Source of the DNA: Rhizoctonia solani
Taxonomy: Eukaryota; Basidiomycota; Agaricomycetes; Cantharellales; Ceratobasidiaceae
Length of the DNA: 64,000 bases
Assembly (NCBI RefSeq): GCF_016906535.1
Contig: NC_057385.1
Coordinates: forward strand, 434,001 to 498,000
Reading direction: 5' to 3'
This document shows positions 23,790-36,075 of this stretch, in pieces; position 1 is the stretch's first letter; each line of letters opens with the position of its first letter. Under the pieces are notes generated by a model that was not told where the DNA came from, did not search any database, and saw only the letters and a list, made by a program, of their open reading frames with translations. The position numbers and the translations under genes are program-made.

Positions 23790-26722
23790 ATGCAGGGGGG
23801 ACGTAGCATCGTATCTTCGCGTATGTTTGCTCGGGATGACAGGCCTGTGCCGAACATTGTAGCGATCTACGAAAGGCCGCGACATAAGGTTCGGCGTGAT
23901 GCAACCCATATTTTAGGCGGAATGTTTGGCTGGAATACCCCTGAGGAAGTGGCACGCGCACTTGGCTGCGACGATCTTCCGGCCGAGGAGTCAACACCCA
24001 CTGTACCAAGTATACCCGAACCTCACTCTGCTGATGCCCCTCTCTCAGCCTCACCACAGCAATGTGCAAAGCGGTCCAGTAAACGAACTAAACGCCGGAC
24101 ACTCGTTCCACTAGTTGAAATGGGCGTCAGTATTCTCAGCCTGTCGCTTCAGGAACGAATGAGGCGCCAGCAAGGGGGGGATGAGCGAGAGGATCATGGC
24201 CCTGTTTCCACATTGGTCAAACGCTCAACAGCCTCTGTGGATGCTATTGTGACGTCTGCTGACTCCACCACCACGACGAAGAAGATCAAGGCCACAGCCC
24301 TGGGAGACGTTCCAACCACAAAGAAACTGCGGCTTACTATCAGTGCTGCTCCTCCTACTGCGGCTTCTGTATCCACTCCTTCACTCCAGCTCCTCTCTCC
24401 TCCCGATACGTCTTCTAATGCATCCAAAGCTCCCGCCGACGAACGTTACATAGCCCCTGTATCTCTATCAGTCCTCAGCACAGGTCAACTCCCTATGCCA
24501 AATTTCGAGCTTGATTTGTCAAATCTTCCTGGTTTCTCGTTTTCAACTCTCGACTCGAACTCTGATTCAGAGTCAAGCTCAGTATCGAGCTCAGAGTCAA
24601 GTTCCGAGTCAAGTTCCGATTCCCCCGACCTTAGTTCAAGCACAAGTACACACTCAGCTCCCCAGAGCAAAGCTCAAGGCAAAGGAAAGAACACTGCCAC
24701 GAGTGTGTCCAACACAAGCAGAACCACTACTCCTGTGGCTGGTGCTTCTCAAACTCGCAACCCCAGCACACCTCCTCGAAGGAAACGACAGGCGCACCAA
24801 CCAGGTTGGGTTGGATGGGTACAAACCGAAGAGTAAGTGAATTGTTTACTTCAAGGAATAAAATTCTAACCTGATATAATGATTTTTATTACTCGGTAGG
24901 TCCCCCGATCATTCACGCCTTATTCGATTAGACGACGTGCCAGTCATTTTAGGTCGTAGAACCCGGTCTGGAAAGGAATTTGCTGACCCTCCTCCCCTGC
25001 GACGCCGATCAGCAGCCCCAATCGATCCTAAGCGACATACGAGACCTTCAGTCAGTTCAGTGCGCACTGGTCAGAAATCGAAGCAGCAAAGCGCGTGGCA
25101 AGAAACCCAGAAGTATGGCGCGGTCGAAGCATCCGTTGATGGTAAAGGGGGCGAGGAACACCTGCGTGAAACGACTGAGCCCGGCCAAGACGATAGTCAA
25201 TTAAAAGGTTCAAAGTCCCAGAAGCCTCATACTCCATCCGCGAAGCCAAATGAAAATATGGCAGCGACATTTACCAACTCTGTCGATATGATATCGACCC
25301 CGAAGCTCGAGCAAACGTCCCCTGGTGACTTATCCAGAGTTAGCCAGTCGGCGCGGGGTGACCTTTCCCCTGATACGAAATCAATCAAAGTCTTGGCCAC
25401 CTCCCAATCAAATTCCATTTCCATCCCTGGCGTCCTCAAACTAACGCGCTCGGATACGGTCATAACTCCTACCGGAGCGCGGGCGAATGCACCTGTGCAT
25501 AAGGACGCAAATTCAACTAGAGAGAGCCCCAACAAGGTTTTTGGACCCGAAAAGTCTCAGACCTTGGCGGATTTACCGGTACGGGAACTGCCTGGCTCAT
25601 CTACCGGGAAGGATACTGTTCAGGGCAATCCGGGGAGGACCGTTCGGTCAGGTGTTAAAGGCACAGCTCAATCGCATTCAAAAGATATTGCTAGCTTGGT
25701 ATCTCGCTCCGCCCTTGGATCTTCAAACTCGTCTGCGCTGATCAACAGCACCAAATTGCCATCTACCAATTGCCTGCGGATTCTTCTTCTAAGAGATCAC
25801 CCATTTCAGTGATCGCTTCTAGTTCTAGAAACATCTCAATATCCAGCGTGATAGAGAAGGCATTGACGGCTCCTCGAAATCCGGTCGATAAACCAAAGAT
25901 GAGCAAGGTTGGGGGGATGTGGAGCAATGCTGTTAAGTCGAGTCCCAACTCAGGTGGAGTCAACGATACGGTGTCAAATGCCAATTCCAGTACCACTCTC
26001 AAGTCACTTTCTTCCGCATCCAAGACAACTAAACCTTTCCCCGTGCCTTCACGTATGGAAAGGAACGATCCAGAGTCCAAACATTCACCTCTCACCCTCT
26101 TGGGTAAGCGCAAGGATTCTTCCTCACCTCTTCCGAGCGGCCAGTCTTCTTCCTCGTCCCAATCTCGAATCAAGAAACGCAAATTACTATTGTCTTCGTC
26201 AGACGAGTCCGAAGGCCCGAGATTTACCGTGAATCCTTTCGACCGTCGAGCCAAACAATGGAGCTCACTCGCAAAGGCGTGAGTGGCGAGGCCTTCCAAT
26301 CGGAGATGAAGAGATGGATACACGAAAAGAAATCCGAATGGAAGGAGAAGGAAAGGCAAAAGGAGAAGCAAAAAGAGAAGCAAAAGGAAAGGACTAGTGG
26401 TAGCGAGCTCCGTACCGCGATTGCAGAGGGCAAACCAGTATCAGAGGCCGTACGACACCGTTTAGCCGGATCATCAACTAGCACTAGAATTGGTGATGCG
26501 AAGTTAGCTCGCAAGAAAGCGTGGAGTACAGAATGGGGAATGGATGTGGCCAAGGTCTCGGTTGCTGGTAATAGCGAGAGGCGCACACAACCAAAGCCCA
26601 CAGCGGAGGTGGAGAAAAGGGAGCCAACTGTTAAAGATGCACGTGAGTTTGGTGCTGATTGCATTAAGCGTAAATTGGACGTTGCTAGCGAACTTGCAAG
26701 GCCCAAACGAGCTGGGCAATGA
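23790..26722 (+). CDS. Large Ser-rich, basic nuclear-type protein, two frame breaks
   Basis: Not assigned to a family. The ATG at 23790 begins MQGGRSIVSSRMFARDDRP; an N-terminal globular-looking part has FGWNTPEEVARALGCDD. Then come basic clusters fit for nuclear import (KRSSKRTKRR, PRRKRQAHQPGW), a Ser/Asp/Glu run near residue 265 (SDSESSSVSSSESSSESSSD), and one intron (donor after GAAGA at 24834, acceptor near 24900). Exon 2 continues GRRTRSGKEFADPPPLRRR, long Ser/Thr-rich disorder, RIKKRKLLLSSSDESE, and a C-terminal charged helix with KEKERQKEKQKEKQKER. The frame is lost by one base near 25770 and again near 26262 (TGGAGC, probably TGGGAGC), after which it runs to TGA at 26720. The mix of disorder, acidic Ser tracts and basic motifs suggests a chromatin or transcription protein, which is inference. 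Confidence 0.6.
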
Positions 26723-28756
26723 TCCCATGGTTTCCGTATTACGTATTTTCTGATTTTTGTCCATGCTTATGGGTTATTGTGCTATTTTTCACTTTGGGCC
26801 TTCTGTCGGCTTTCTATCTCGATTTGATCATATTTTTGGACTGCCTCCGTAGCTTAGTTCTCGATTTTTATGTATTGTTGTTCCTTTTCGTTAGTCTATT
26901 GTGCTATCTATTTCGTTCCCATGTACCAACCCTTTTCGCTTGTTGGCCCCGACTTTGCATTTAACTACACATTTTAGTTACTGTTTTCATCAAGCAGTTT
27001 AGTCTGCATATACCATGTTTAACTCGATGGCCGTGGAGTTATGCATATTCTAGGATTTTTAGACACAGTAACAAAGACCAATTGTCTATCTACAGATTCG
27101 ATAGGTAGTATTCGAATAATTTCTCTGGCAAAGGACCAGACCTCATTTGTTTTAATCTAATAACATACGCAGCACATGGCCTCCCCCCTCCTCCCCGGAT
27201 AATGGCTGAGTATTGTTCGAAAACTGCGGCTTGCCTTTTTCGAAACGATCAAGGACTCTTTCAGATTTTAGTATTGAGCAGAAACGACAATCGCCTCCCA
27301 ACTTCCGCTATATAAGATGTTATGATCACAGCAGAATTACATAGATGTGCCGCTGCTGTGGGACCGTTCCTTGAGTTTGTATGCTGAAGAATATTAACCA
27401 TAATTACTCTGCATTACGACCGGAACTGGTTCCAGACAGAAATTATATAGTTGTTTATACTCCTTTTCTCATAGGCAGACTTTGGTTCTCCTATTCGAAT
27501 TTGATTCGTACCTAATGGGAGGTCTTGTAGAGGATACTAAATACGGACATCTGTGAACACGGGACAAGGTATAACTCCAGCCACCGCATATATGTCAATA
27601 GAGGCCTTAGACTGACGCCTATTGAAACCAATCATAGGCCAAATCTCGAGCATTGTTGAAGTCGAGTTTGGTACCACGCACTCATCTCTAGACTAACGCC
27701 TCTGTAACATTGATATTATATGGCCCATAGCCGTACGATTCAGATATCAAGGCCTCCGGTGGCTGAAATTGAATGATTGAGATCGGAGAAAACACTTGTC
27801 TCATTTTTAAGAGAGGATTCCTATTGTCCCTTTGTCCTTTTTATGCTCCTTTCCAGGCGCTTTTGGTATATTTCGTAATTCTATGCGTCTTGTCCTTTAG
27901 GCCAAAACGCCATGTTCTCTTTGAAGAGGCAGAAACGCCACCTCCTCCCCCTGACAGACTCAGGGGCAAAAAACCACGTACCTAATTCGAGGATATCCTC
28001 TCGCCTACACGTGATAAGTTCTTGGATTCCAAACACCCACAGAAATGGACTCACCCCCATAGCTTAGTCACTCCCAGCTGTTTAAAATGAGGTTGGCCGC
28101 AGAAATGAAATTCCTATCCGTTTATTTTGCCATAGCTTACCTAGAGTGGCCGAACAGGGTTAGATTACCAATTCATAACGCATGGAATTATGATGGCCGT
28201 TTTGCACTTATTCAAAATAGATACATTGGTTTTGAACTCTGGACTCAGTCGGGGTGTGTATGCTCACCCCCTACGACCAAATACACCCAATCTTTATTTG
28301 GACTTAGGCAATCTTAATTACTCGACTACTTCCACAGCATTCATAAACCTCTCTTTCCTGACTCATGATCATCCTACACCTATATGCCCTCCACCCCCGC
28401 TCATACAAACGCCACATTGTTTACGGTACCCCATGTAAACCTCCACTTGACCAGCTCTCTTTCATTGTTGGGATAGAAAGATGACTAAACCAATATGAGC
28501 GCCAAGAAATAGATGTTGAGATGATGCTCACAGACAAGAGTCAACCCAGACATATCGTGGGAAGTTGTTCAGACACCAGAGAAAATCAATTCTTCGGCTT
28601 GTGATTAATTTGATAATGGATTTAGAATCCTACTTCTGATGGCCCCATTAGTACTCAATGATTCGAGACGGCATCCGATGCAATTCCAATAAATGGTATA
28701 TATAGCAAGTCATCTCTCTCCATGTACCCCAATATCATCTCCAATATATTACTGCC
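26723..28756. other. Intergenic, 2 kb, no gene seen
   Basis: T-rich trailer after the Ser-rich gene, then AT-rich sequence with only short open frames. A TATATATAGC stretch near 28695 precedes the reductase gene by about 60 bases and may be its TATA element. Confidence 0.5.
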
Positions 28757-30225
28757 ATGCCCTCTATTAAAGCAAACGAGACTGTTTTGGTTACTGGTGA
28801 GTCGCTTTAAATAGGGATGTTTACTGTCGCATGAACACCTTCATAGGTGCGAGCGGATTTATTGCTGTCTGGGTGTGTCGAACTCTTCTCGAAGCCGGGT
28901 ATAACGTCAAGTAGGTCTCAACGTAACCCCGTCACTAGGGGCAATTTATTGATAACATAGTCTCTCGTACCCAGAGGCACAGTGCGCTCTACCTCCAAAG
29001 GCGATTATCTGTCCAACCTATTCAAATCATACGGCGACAGATTCCAATACATAATAGTTGAAGATGTCGGAAAGGCAAGCCCTTAACTTCAATCTGTTAA
29101 TATATAGCATCTCAAACCATCCATGGTCAGGAGGGCGCCTTCGATGAAGCAGTCAAAGGGGTACATGGTATTGCGCATACTGCTTCACCGTTCCATTTCG
29201 CCAGCGAGGATCCAAAGGGTAGGAAGTATTATTATATCTAACTTATTTAGCTAATCTTGTGGTGCAGATATAATTGATCCGGCTATCAAAGGCACAACTG
29301 GGGTTCTGGAAAGCGCACATAAATTCGGATCGGCTGTCAAGCGTGTAGTAATCACATCCAGTGTGGCGTCGGTTACGGACGGGATGTATCACCTCAAACC
29401 CCAGGAACCATATATACGGAGGTGGGTTATGCCACCACTGATAGAACAAACTAACTAGGATATACACTGTTGCAGAACGACTGGAACACGCTTTCCGAGA
29501 AGGAGATTGAAGAAAAAGGCAAATATGCGTCGGGATCAGAGAAGTACTGCGCTAGCAAGACTCTCGCTGAAAAAGCTGCATGGGAATTTGTCAAGAACAT
29601 CAAGCCCAATTGGGACATTGCTACCTGCTGCCCATCTCTCGTATGTATCTGGAGACTGTGAAGAGGCAAAGTATTTAGTTGACGAATCAATGACAGGTCC
29701 TCGGCCCTTTTTTACATCAAGTTTCTAACCCCAATGCTCTGAATACTTCAATCGCCACTTTATATAATTTTATGCATAACAAGGAATCGATTAGTAAGGA
29801 ACATTGCTCGTACCCAATTTGTAAGTGATGACGCCGCTCGTTCAGCACGTTTGCTGAGTATATGCATAGTAATTTCGTTCACGTGCAAGATATTGCATTG
29901 GCACATGTACGCGCGCTCGAAGTCGAAGAAGCAGGCGGACAGAGGTTCATCACGTCTTCGGGGCCCTTTTGTTGGCAAGATGCTTGTGAGTACTACTCGT
30001 CCCTTGATCGACTGTATTTCGACTAACAATGTGCCAGTGGATGTTCTCGATCTTCCCCCTGAATTTCCCCGTGGGATTCCGGGGTCCGGTAAAGCACTCA
30101 ACCACATCGTTTTCAGCCACACCAAAGCCAACAAGATGCTTGGGATTGAATTCAAGGGTTTGCAAGAATGTGTGCGTGATACGGTTAAAGATCTAGAGAA
30201 GCATGGGTGGGGGGTCATGGTATAA
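28757..30225 (+). CDS. NAD(P)-dependent reductase of the dihydroflavonol-4-reductase / extended SDR type
   Basis: Starts MPSIKANETVLVTGASGFIA, the last part being the GxxGxxA nucleotide loop split by an intron after Gly. Next: GTVRSTSKGDYL, VEDVGKEGAFDEAVKGVHG, IAHTASPFHF, RVVITSSVASVTDG (active-site Ser region), the catalytic YCASK (YxxxK) near 29548, TCCPSLVLGPFLH, VHVQDIALAHVRALEVE, and a C-terminal domain ending KDLEKHGWGVMV. This order is typical of fungal ketoreductases such as methylglyoxal reductase Gre2 and dihydroflavonol-reductase-like enzymes, which reduce a carbonyl with NADPH in the cytosol. Frame joins cleanly through several short introns, apart from one missing base near 29413, before IYTENDWN. 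It stands alone, 1.3 kb from the next gene. Confidence 0.82.
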
Positions 30226-31545
30226 GACGAACGGCTCGCTCCTGTAGGAATTGCTGCAAGCTGGTGAAATTAGAAGTGTAATAGCCAGATTAGATACGAT
30301 AGGTAAACCAAATTTGCACAATAGTCAGCCACCAAGCTTTGGATGACCTCGGAACTCCGGTACGCCACAGACACAAGTATCGTCTTCTATTGGTCAATAG
30401 ATATCCATCCTTTGTTCAATCCACTCAATTCATCCGGCGCGACGCCCAAACAAAGCCTGAATGTGTATTGCGTATTCGCATCCGCTCACTCACCAAGCAA
30501 ATGTGGATTCCTGATCCCTCGCAACACGCAAAAAATTTTGAAACTGCACTGGACTGGCACTCATATTGACGTCTCAGAGCCAAACCCGGGGAGATATTGC
30601 CAATGAAACGAGTAACGTCGAATGATGTATATTATTTGAGTTTCGGTTTTTATTTGCCGGAGCGGTATGATTAAGGTATATCAAGGTGTTCATGATACGC
30701 CATCTGGAGATTTTTACCTAACATGTGGTAGTAGACTATGAAAGGATAGGTTCACTATGGCGGATGTGACATTTTAAACTTTGCTTGGTCTAGCCGGCTA
30801 GATTCGTTTACGACCGGGCCCTGATCAGAGCCTAAGAGCAACCTAATATAGAAGCATCACACTAGGGTCGGAAGTATTTCTTATTTGACTAGAGAAAAAT
30901 GAATTGGCATGTTCATTGATCGCAGCCAATTTCAACGATTAGTGGCCCAATGCTTTCTCCTGTGTTGGATGTCTACCAGGCTAGCTCGAAAAGAAAGGGT
31001 AAAGCGCTTGCCCAGATGGTGCTCGTTAAACTAGCATGTTAGAGACTTGTATTCGCCAACCGGTCCCACGCGCATTCACCTGATTAGAATTCAACACCCT
31101 TGATTCCGCATCGAACACCTCTATAGACACATTTATTCATATTAGCCGTTTCCACGACAACATATGAAGACTGCACACGAATTGAATCGTAATCCACGAG
31201 TGGTTGTAGTGTACAAGTGATCCGAATCCACATGCAGCGACATTAGCCTCCACCAACAGAGTTAGCGGACTAGATTACAGGGATGAACAGATGAGCACAG
31301 GGTAGTGTAAATACGACAATGCCCCCAAAGCAGCTGACACAGAGAGATGCGTGGAGTCAAAACGGGGAAAGAGCGGGTGAGTCCAAGCTGAAAGCAACCT
31401 TGTCATCAACAAGTGTGAAAAAAAATGCTTCAACAGCAACACAAAGTCCAAAAACGAACAAGGCGCGGGCTGAAAAATAATGTCCCAAAATAGAAGTAAA
31501 AAGGTCCCGCGCTTGGTTACGAAGAGAAGATGGGAACACTTTTCT
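30226..31545. other. Intergenic, no gene seen
   Basis: Short open frames only. The part from about 31270 onward is the 3' flank of the homeodomain gene on the minus strand. Confidence 0.5.
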
Positions 31546-32324
31546 TCATGTAGAGGGAGTATTGCATCGCGGAGCACTGAGAAGGAGGTCGCATAGTGCC
31601 TGAGCGGCGAGTGTCTCCTTGTAGTGAACATCATCCTCATCAAACTTGAGGTCGTTTTCGTCACGAGGCGTTGCGGGTTTCGAGTCGGTGGCTTGAGACT
31701 CGGAGCTCGACCAACAGAGTGGAGGCGACGAGCGGCCCTCGGACATAGAGTCATCACACGTAGAAGATGTGCGGCTGGGGCCGCCGTTGGTGAGCACGTT
31801 GCGCTTGATTGACTGGCGCTTGTTTTGGAACCAGATTGTGACGGATTTGAGCTCCCTGTATATCAGAATATATTAGCAAAGAAGCAAGACATATGGGCAT
31901 AAGTTGATAAACAAAGGAAAGGCGGCTTGATCTTTGCGGTATATATAATGCCAAGGACAAACAAACGCCGAAATGAATAGCAAGTTGACTGAAAAAAAAA
32001 AACGCACATTCCAAGTTCACGAGCAAGTTCTTCACGGCTGCCTCTCGATGGATGTGTTTCACTGGCAAACACACGCTCAAGGTGCTTGAGCTGGTGGGGA
32101 GTTACCCGTTTTCGTGACTTGACCGAAGGGCGCAGGGAAGGGGCTCCATCGAGGGTGACCACCATTTGAGCAGAAGAGGTATACGCGGAAGCTACCGGAG
32201 TGTAGTGGCAAAAGGCTCGAGGGTAGTGAGTACTTTGCGTGTTACGGAAACCGTTGTACGGATGCCTGCCAGTAGGCGAGTAGGGGACCGGGGTGCGGTT
32301 AACAACGAGCGTGTGCGACGACAT
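31546..32324 (-). CDS. Homeodomain transcription factor
   Basis: Two exons, 32324-32008 and 31855-31546, sum to 627 bases and give an intact 208-residue protein. The homeodomain lies at about residues 65-125: SRKRVTPHQLKHLERVF (helix 1), then a helix ending ARELGM at the intron, and the recognition helix SVTIWFQNKRQSIKR with the invariant Trp, Phe, Asn and Arg-type contacts (WFQNKR). The N-terminal arm is basic. The rest is Ser/Pro-rich N-terminally, and acidic C-terminally (DLKFDEDDVHYKE), as in activators. No three-residue insertion between helices 1 and 2, so it is not of the TALE class, and no second homeobox gene is adjacent as would be expected of a basidiomycete mating locus. A CACGTG box is at 32484-32489, 160 bases upstream. 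Confidence 0.88.
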
Positions 32325-32698
32325 GTCTGCGATTAAGATAATATAAATGCAGAGAAGAAAAATCAAGCAATAGATTCAAAGTTGGTGAAAGAGCGACAGA
32401 GGCAAAAGAACGCGGAACCTTTTTGTGGTGGGCGACGCCCGTAACGGAGCCTCTTGATTTGCACAAACACATATACGACGCATCACGTGACATCCCGCGG
32501 ACTATCAACGGAACATGCCACGTTCGGCTCGCATGGCAACGCGCCAATTCAGGTAAAATCAGCTTCAGCCACAATACGATATATCGATTCACTTTCATCA
32601 CTCGTAGATACATACATATATTCGCTCAACCATCGAGGGATGTAATCAAAGATTCTACCATTTGAACCTCGGAGTCTGCAATGCGGCGGTTAGTCAGC
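32325..32698. other. Homeodomain promoter and 3' flank of regulator 1
   Basis: Holds the TCACGTGA-type box at 32483-32490. No gene seen. Confidence 0.5.
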
Positions 32699-34941
32699 CT
32701 ATGAACGCGTGGCTTCGGGCACGATTTGCTCACTAATGACGGAATAAACCTGTCCGGCCCTAGCCAAACCCGCTAAAATCGCTGCCAGGGCAGGCCGCAA
32801 CCGAGTGCCTTCTGCTAGAGCGCCACCTTGTTCCTTCTCCTTGATATAGCGAGCCAAGATCTTTGCACAGTCAGCCCAGATATACTATTCCGAGCATGAG
32901 CCGCGAATTTAAACATGAAACATGAGCTCCCACTTACGCAAAGCACGATATCTAAGCTCCACATATCAAAGTCTGATACGGTAAGCAAATGAATCATCCT
33001 CGCACAGCTGAGCGAAGCTTCGAGAGCCCGACCATCCATAGTCTGGGTTGCCGATGATCGTGCGCAGAGCCGAATCATGGCTGCGTGAGAGACTATATGT
33101 GCCACAGCCAAACTTGGCATGTTCACTGGGTCGTTAGGATCTGGAGCAGGCAGACGCCTGATGAATTGAGAAATAGCGAGGCCCACATCATCGGGAGCCA
33201 TCTCGGCTATTCCATATCAGTAGACAATTTGCATTTGATTCGTGTCAACTCACAATCTCCCGCAAACTTGTACAGAGCAAAGCTCTGCAAGCGGATTTTG
33301 AATCCGCCTTCACTCTCCTGCAACATGATTTGGGGGCCATCGGTGCACAGGAAACGAAGGGTCATCGAATCAGCATGTGTGATATGACCTTCTTCGTATT
33401 CGGTGATAGTATTGGGCTGTACAGGCGGATTTCAGCTACCATCAAGACCAGGCGGATATCTGTTATGCTCACCCAAACGGTGTCGATACGGCCGCGTGTG
33501 TCTAGTTCATCAGCCTTTCCGAATGAGCTCGGTAGGCCCATGATGCAGCACTTTTGATCTAACATGAACGCTGCCCAAAATGCGAGGATGCGTTCTCCAA
33601 GCTCAACACCGTCAGTTGGTGGTGGCAGTAATCCACTGGGGCAACCAGACATCATAGGGCCCAAGATGGAGGACTTCAGCTTGTGTAAATTGCAGTTCAT
33701 GCCTGAAGTTCAAACGTGTTAGTATTTAAACCAATCAGCTGGTAGTACCATACAGAATGAAGTAGTTTGGATGATCTGATGATAAGCCTCTCTAAAGCGG
33801 CCACGATTTAGCAAGTACTCTGTGACCAATATACCAGGCTGAATAAACCCAGTAAAAAGACGATCCTTCTTGGCAAGCGCATCTTGCATGAGGGTACTGG
33901 TGTGCAGTAAGCTCAGCCAGACTTAATAGGTTAGTCAAGGTTGGCTTACCGGGCTTGTGCGAGGAAAGCTGCTTCGTAGGCCATTAGTGAATCAGACCAG
34001 TGGTAGCAAGCCAGCAAATAGACTGCAGCTAGCATTGCCTAGATCAAATGAAGAGAATCGTAAAAAGAAGAAGTAAAATAGTTTCAGTTCCCAACTAACC
34101 GGATGTATGCTCCTTGGATTATCGTCAGGCAAGGCTAGGTTCGATAAGAATCGTTCGACATGGAGTTGAATATTTGACTTGGGGAGGTATGTGATGAATA
34201 TATCGACCCTATACCGTAATCAGTCAGTGTAACTGTAAGGTTATTAAGCCGGGAACACAGTGAACCTACAAGGAGTTATGCGATTCATCTGGCAACCTCG
34301 ACCAAGCCTCTACTGCATCATCCCAAGGCAGCGTTATAAGCGCGTCCAGGTAGTGCTGACGGGAGTTGGACTTGTGGTCGAGGGGCATAAACGTACCATA
34401 GTTGCCAGCCAGGGGCATTGGGATGCCACTTGGAGCTATACTCGAGCTAGAAGTGAGCTCATTATGGGTATTTGGGACTACTCCATATCCAGTGCTGGAG
34501 CCGTGCATCTGAGTCGGGGACAAGGCCGTCATACCCGTGGATCCTTCACGCTCCATGCGTTCGACCATGCGTTCGAGTTGATTGACGCGCTCTTCAAGCT
34601 GATCTGCGAGGTTCTTGTTCCTTATTGCTTCATAGATACACCGATCCTGCCGGCTTGACTTTACACAGGCACCGCAGTAAGGCTAAAGACAGGAGGCGAC
34701 AAGAGAACGCGGTAAAAATGTGGCGCATACAATGAGATACGTGCGAACGATGCGTGAGTGCTGGACCAATAACGAAAGTGCGCATACATACTTTGGCAGC
34801 ATCGCACTTGAGCTTGCGTTTGCGACACTCCAAACAAGCAGCTAAAAGTAGTTTATTGATTAGTTTGCTTGAGAGGTGAGTATAAGAAGTGGTCAACATA
34901 CCACCACGGTTCAGTACTGACTCCTTATTCTTTGGAGCCAT
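32699..34941 (-). CDS. Zn2Cys6 fungal transcription factor 1
   Basis: Starts at the ATG at 34941 (MAPKNKESVLNRGG). The binuclear zinc cluster spans introns: ACLECRKRKLKCDAAK joined to PYCGACVKSSRQDRC, spacing C-x2-C-x6-C-x5-C-x2-C-x8-C. A coiled-coil linker follows (NLADQLEERVNQLERMVERM), then the regulatory middle region with LDALITLPWDDAVEAWSRLP, LGERILAFWAAFMLDQKC (the fungal-trans domain signature: a helix with W and a following D) and GLPSSFGKADELDTRGRIDT. The last exons end VISEQIVPEATRS with TAG at 32699. About ten short introns. It lies head-to-tail with a second regulator with the same architecture. Target genes cannot be told from sequence. Confidence 0.82.
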
Positions 34942-36075
34942 ATGTCGATGAAAATGAGTTGGTATTCTTCTTAAGACTGAGATTGGGTGTGTTGAAAGTG
35001 CGCAGCATTGGACACCCTTAAATACTGAAGCAATTTGCGCGCCAACCGAGGGGTTCCAGATCAACGATATTGCTCACTGCGGTCTTCGATGTCCATTCAA
35101 GTGCAAGGTGATACGACTCGTGGTTGGTAATGTTCGTTCGGTACGCGCTCTAGATTGGGTGGCGGGGTCGTCTACAAGCAAAGTCAATCGTTTTTTGGCT
35201 TCAGAGGGCAAGAATCGAATTGGAGTTCGACACCTTGACGCGTTTCCCTCCGAAGTCTTAGCCATTATGGAGAAACACAACGCCGAAATTATTATTACCC
35301 CCTTGACAGAAGATAATAGCACCGGTTGCATAACTGTTACCGCAGATCACGGAGAACTTCGGAGTTCTGAGTTGGTTTATCAAAAAAGCGCAAGTAGCAG
35401 GGTAGTCAGATTGGTCCAGGGCACCTCGCGTCATAGATCAATAAAGTAATTGTGAGTATTTCAGAAACACATGCCCCGGGATTCAACGTCGGTTAACCAA
35501 GTTCAAGTCATCGATGAGTCCCATGCTATGGCCTATTGAGTATCGCTTGTCTCGCTTAGCCGTAGAGCTAATCTTGGTTAAGTCGGAGGGCTTGACCAAG
35601 TTTCGGTTCCAACTTCCGGAGCGAGAGAGTAATGTTGTGTGACCCAGTATCGTCGGAATTGTAGATGTCAGCATGATTGCGTAAGCGCTCAAACCACGAG
35701 ACATCCCGGCCAATTTTACCCGCAAAGCTTGAAATCCCCTGTGACGCAAATACTCAGGCCATTGAAAAGTGCTTATAGCAGATTCGTTGTTAGAGCATAT
35801 TTATAAAATATAAAGGAAATAATATTCAGTAAAAAATGATCAAGCTGAATAAAATACAGTACAATTTGTGTTATTGTCCATAAATTCAATTAACTATAAT
35901 TGGAGCCGAACGACCGGGAATCCGGCAATTGCACTAGGCGGGATTTCGCTTGCCCAGGTGGTCTAGCGGCACTCTTGGTGCCACGGTCAGGAGGCCGAGT
36001 TCAGGCCGCAAGCCACCGAGTTCATGGTAGATCCCGATCCTCGAGGTGCGGGTCCGCTTTGGGATAATAGCTCGG
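34942..36075. other. Intergenic between the two Zn2Cys6 regulators
   Basis: Several 85-115-codon open frames on both strands (35074-35449, 35483-35749) but no recognisable protein or splice logic. A stretch at 35955-36020 has a tRNA A-box look but no proper B-box or cloverleaf. Confidence 0.4.

Noticed and set aside
31546..32324. Homeodomain gene as part of a mating-type locus
   Set aside because: Mating loci have divergently paired HD1/HD2 genes; only one homeodomain gene is present and its neighbours are zinc-cluster factors.
35950..36025. tRNA-like sequence with an A-box (TGGTCTAGCGG)
   Set aside because: No proper B-box: GTTCAGGCC lacks the invariant A, and no cloverleaf pairing could be drawn.
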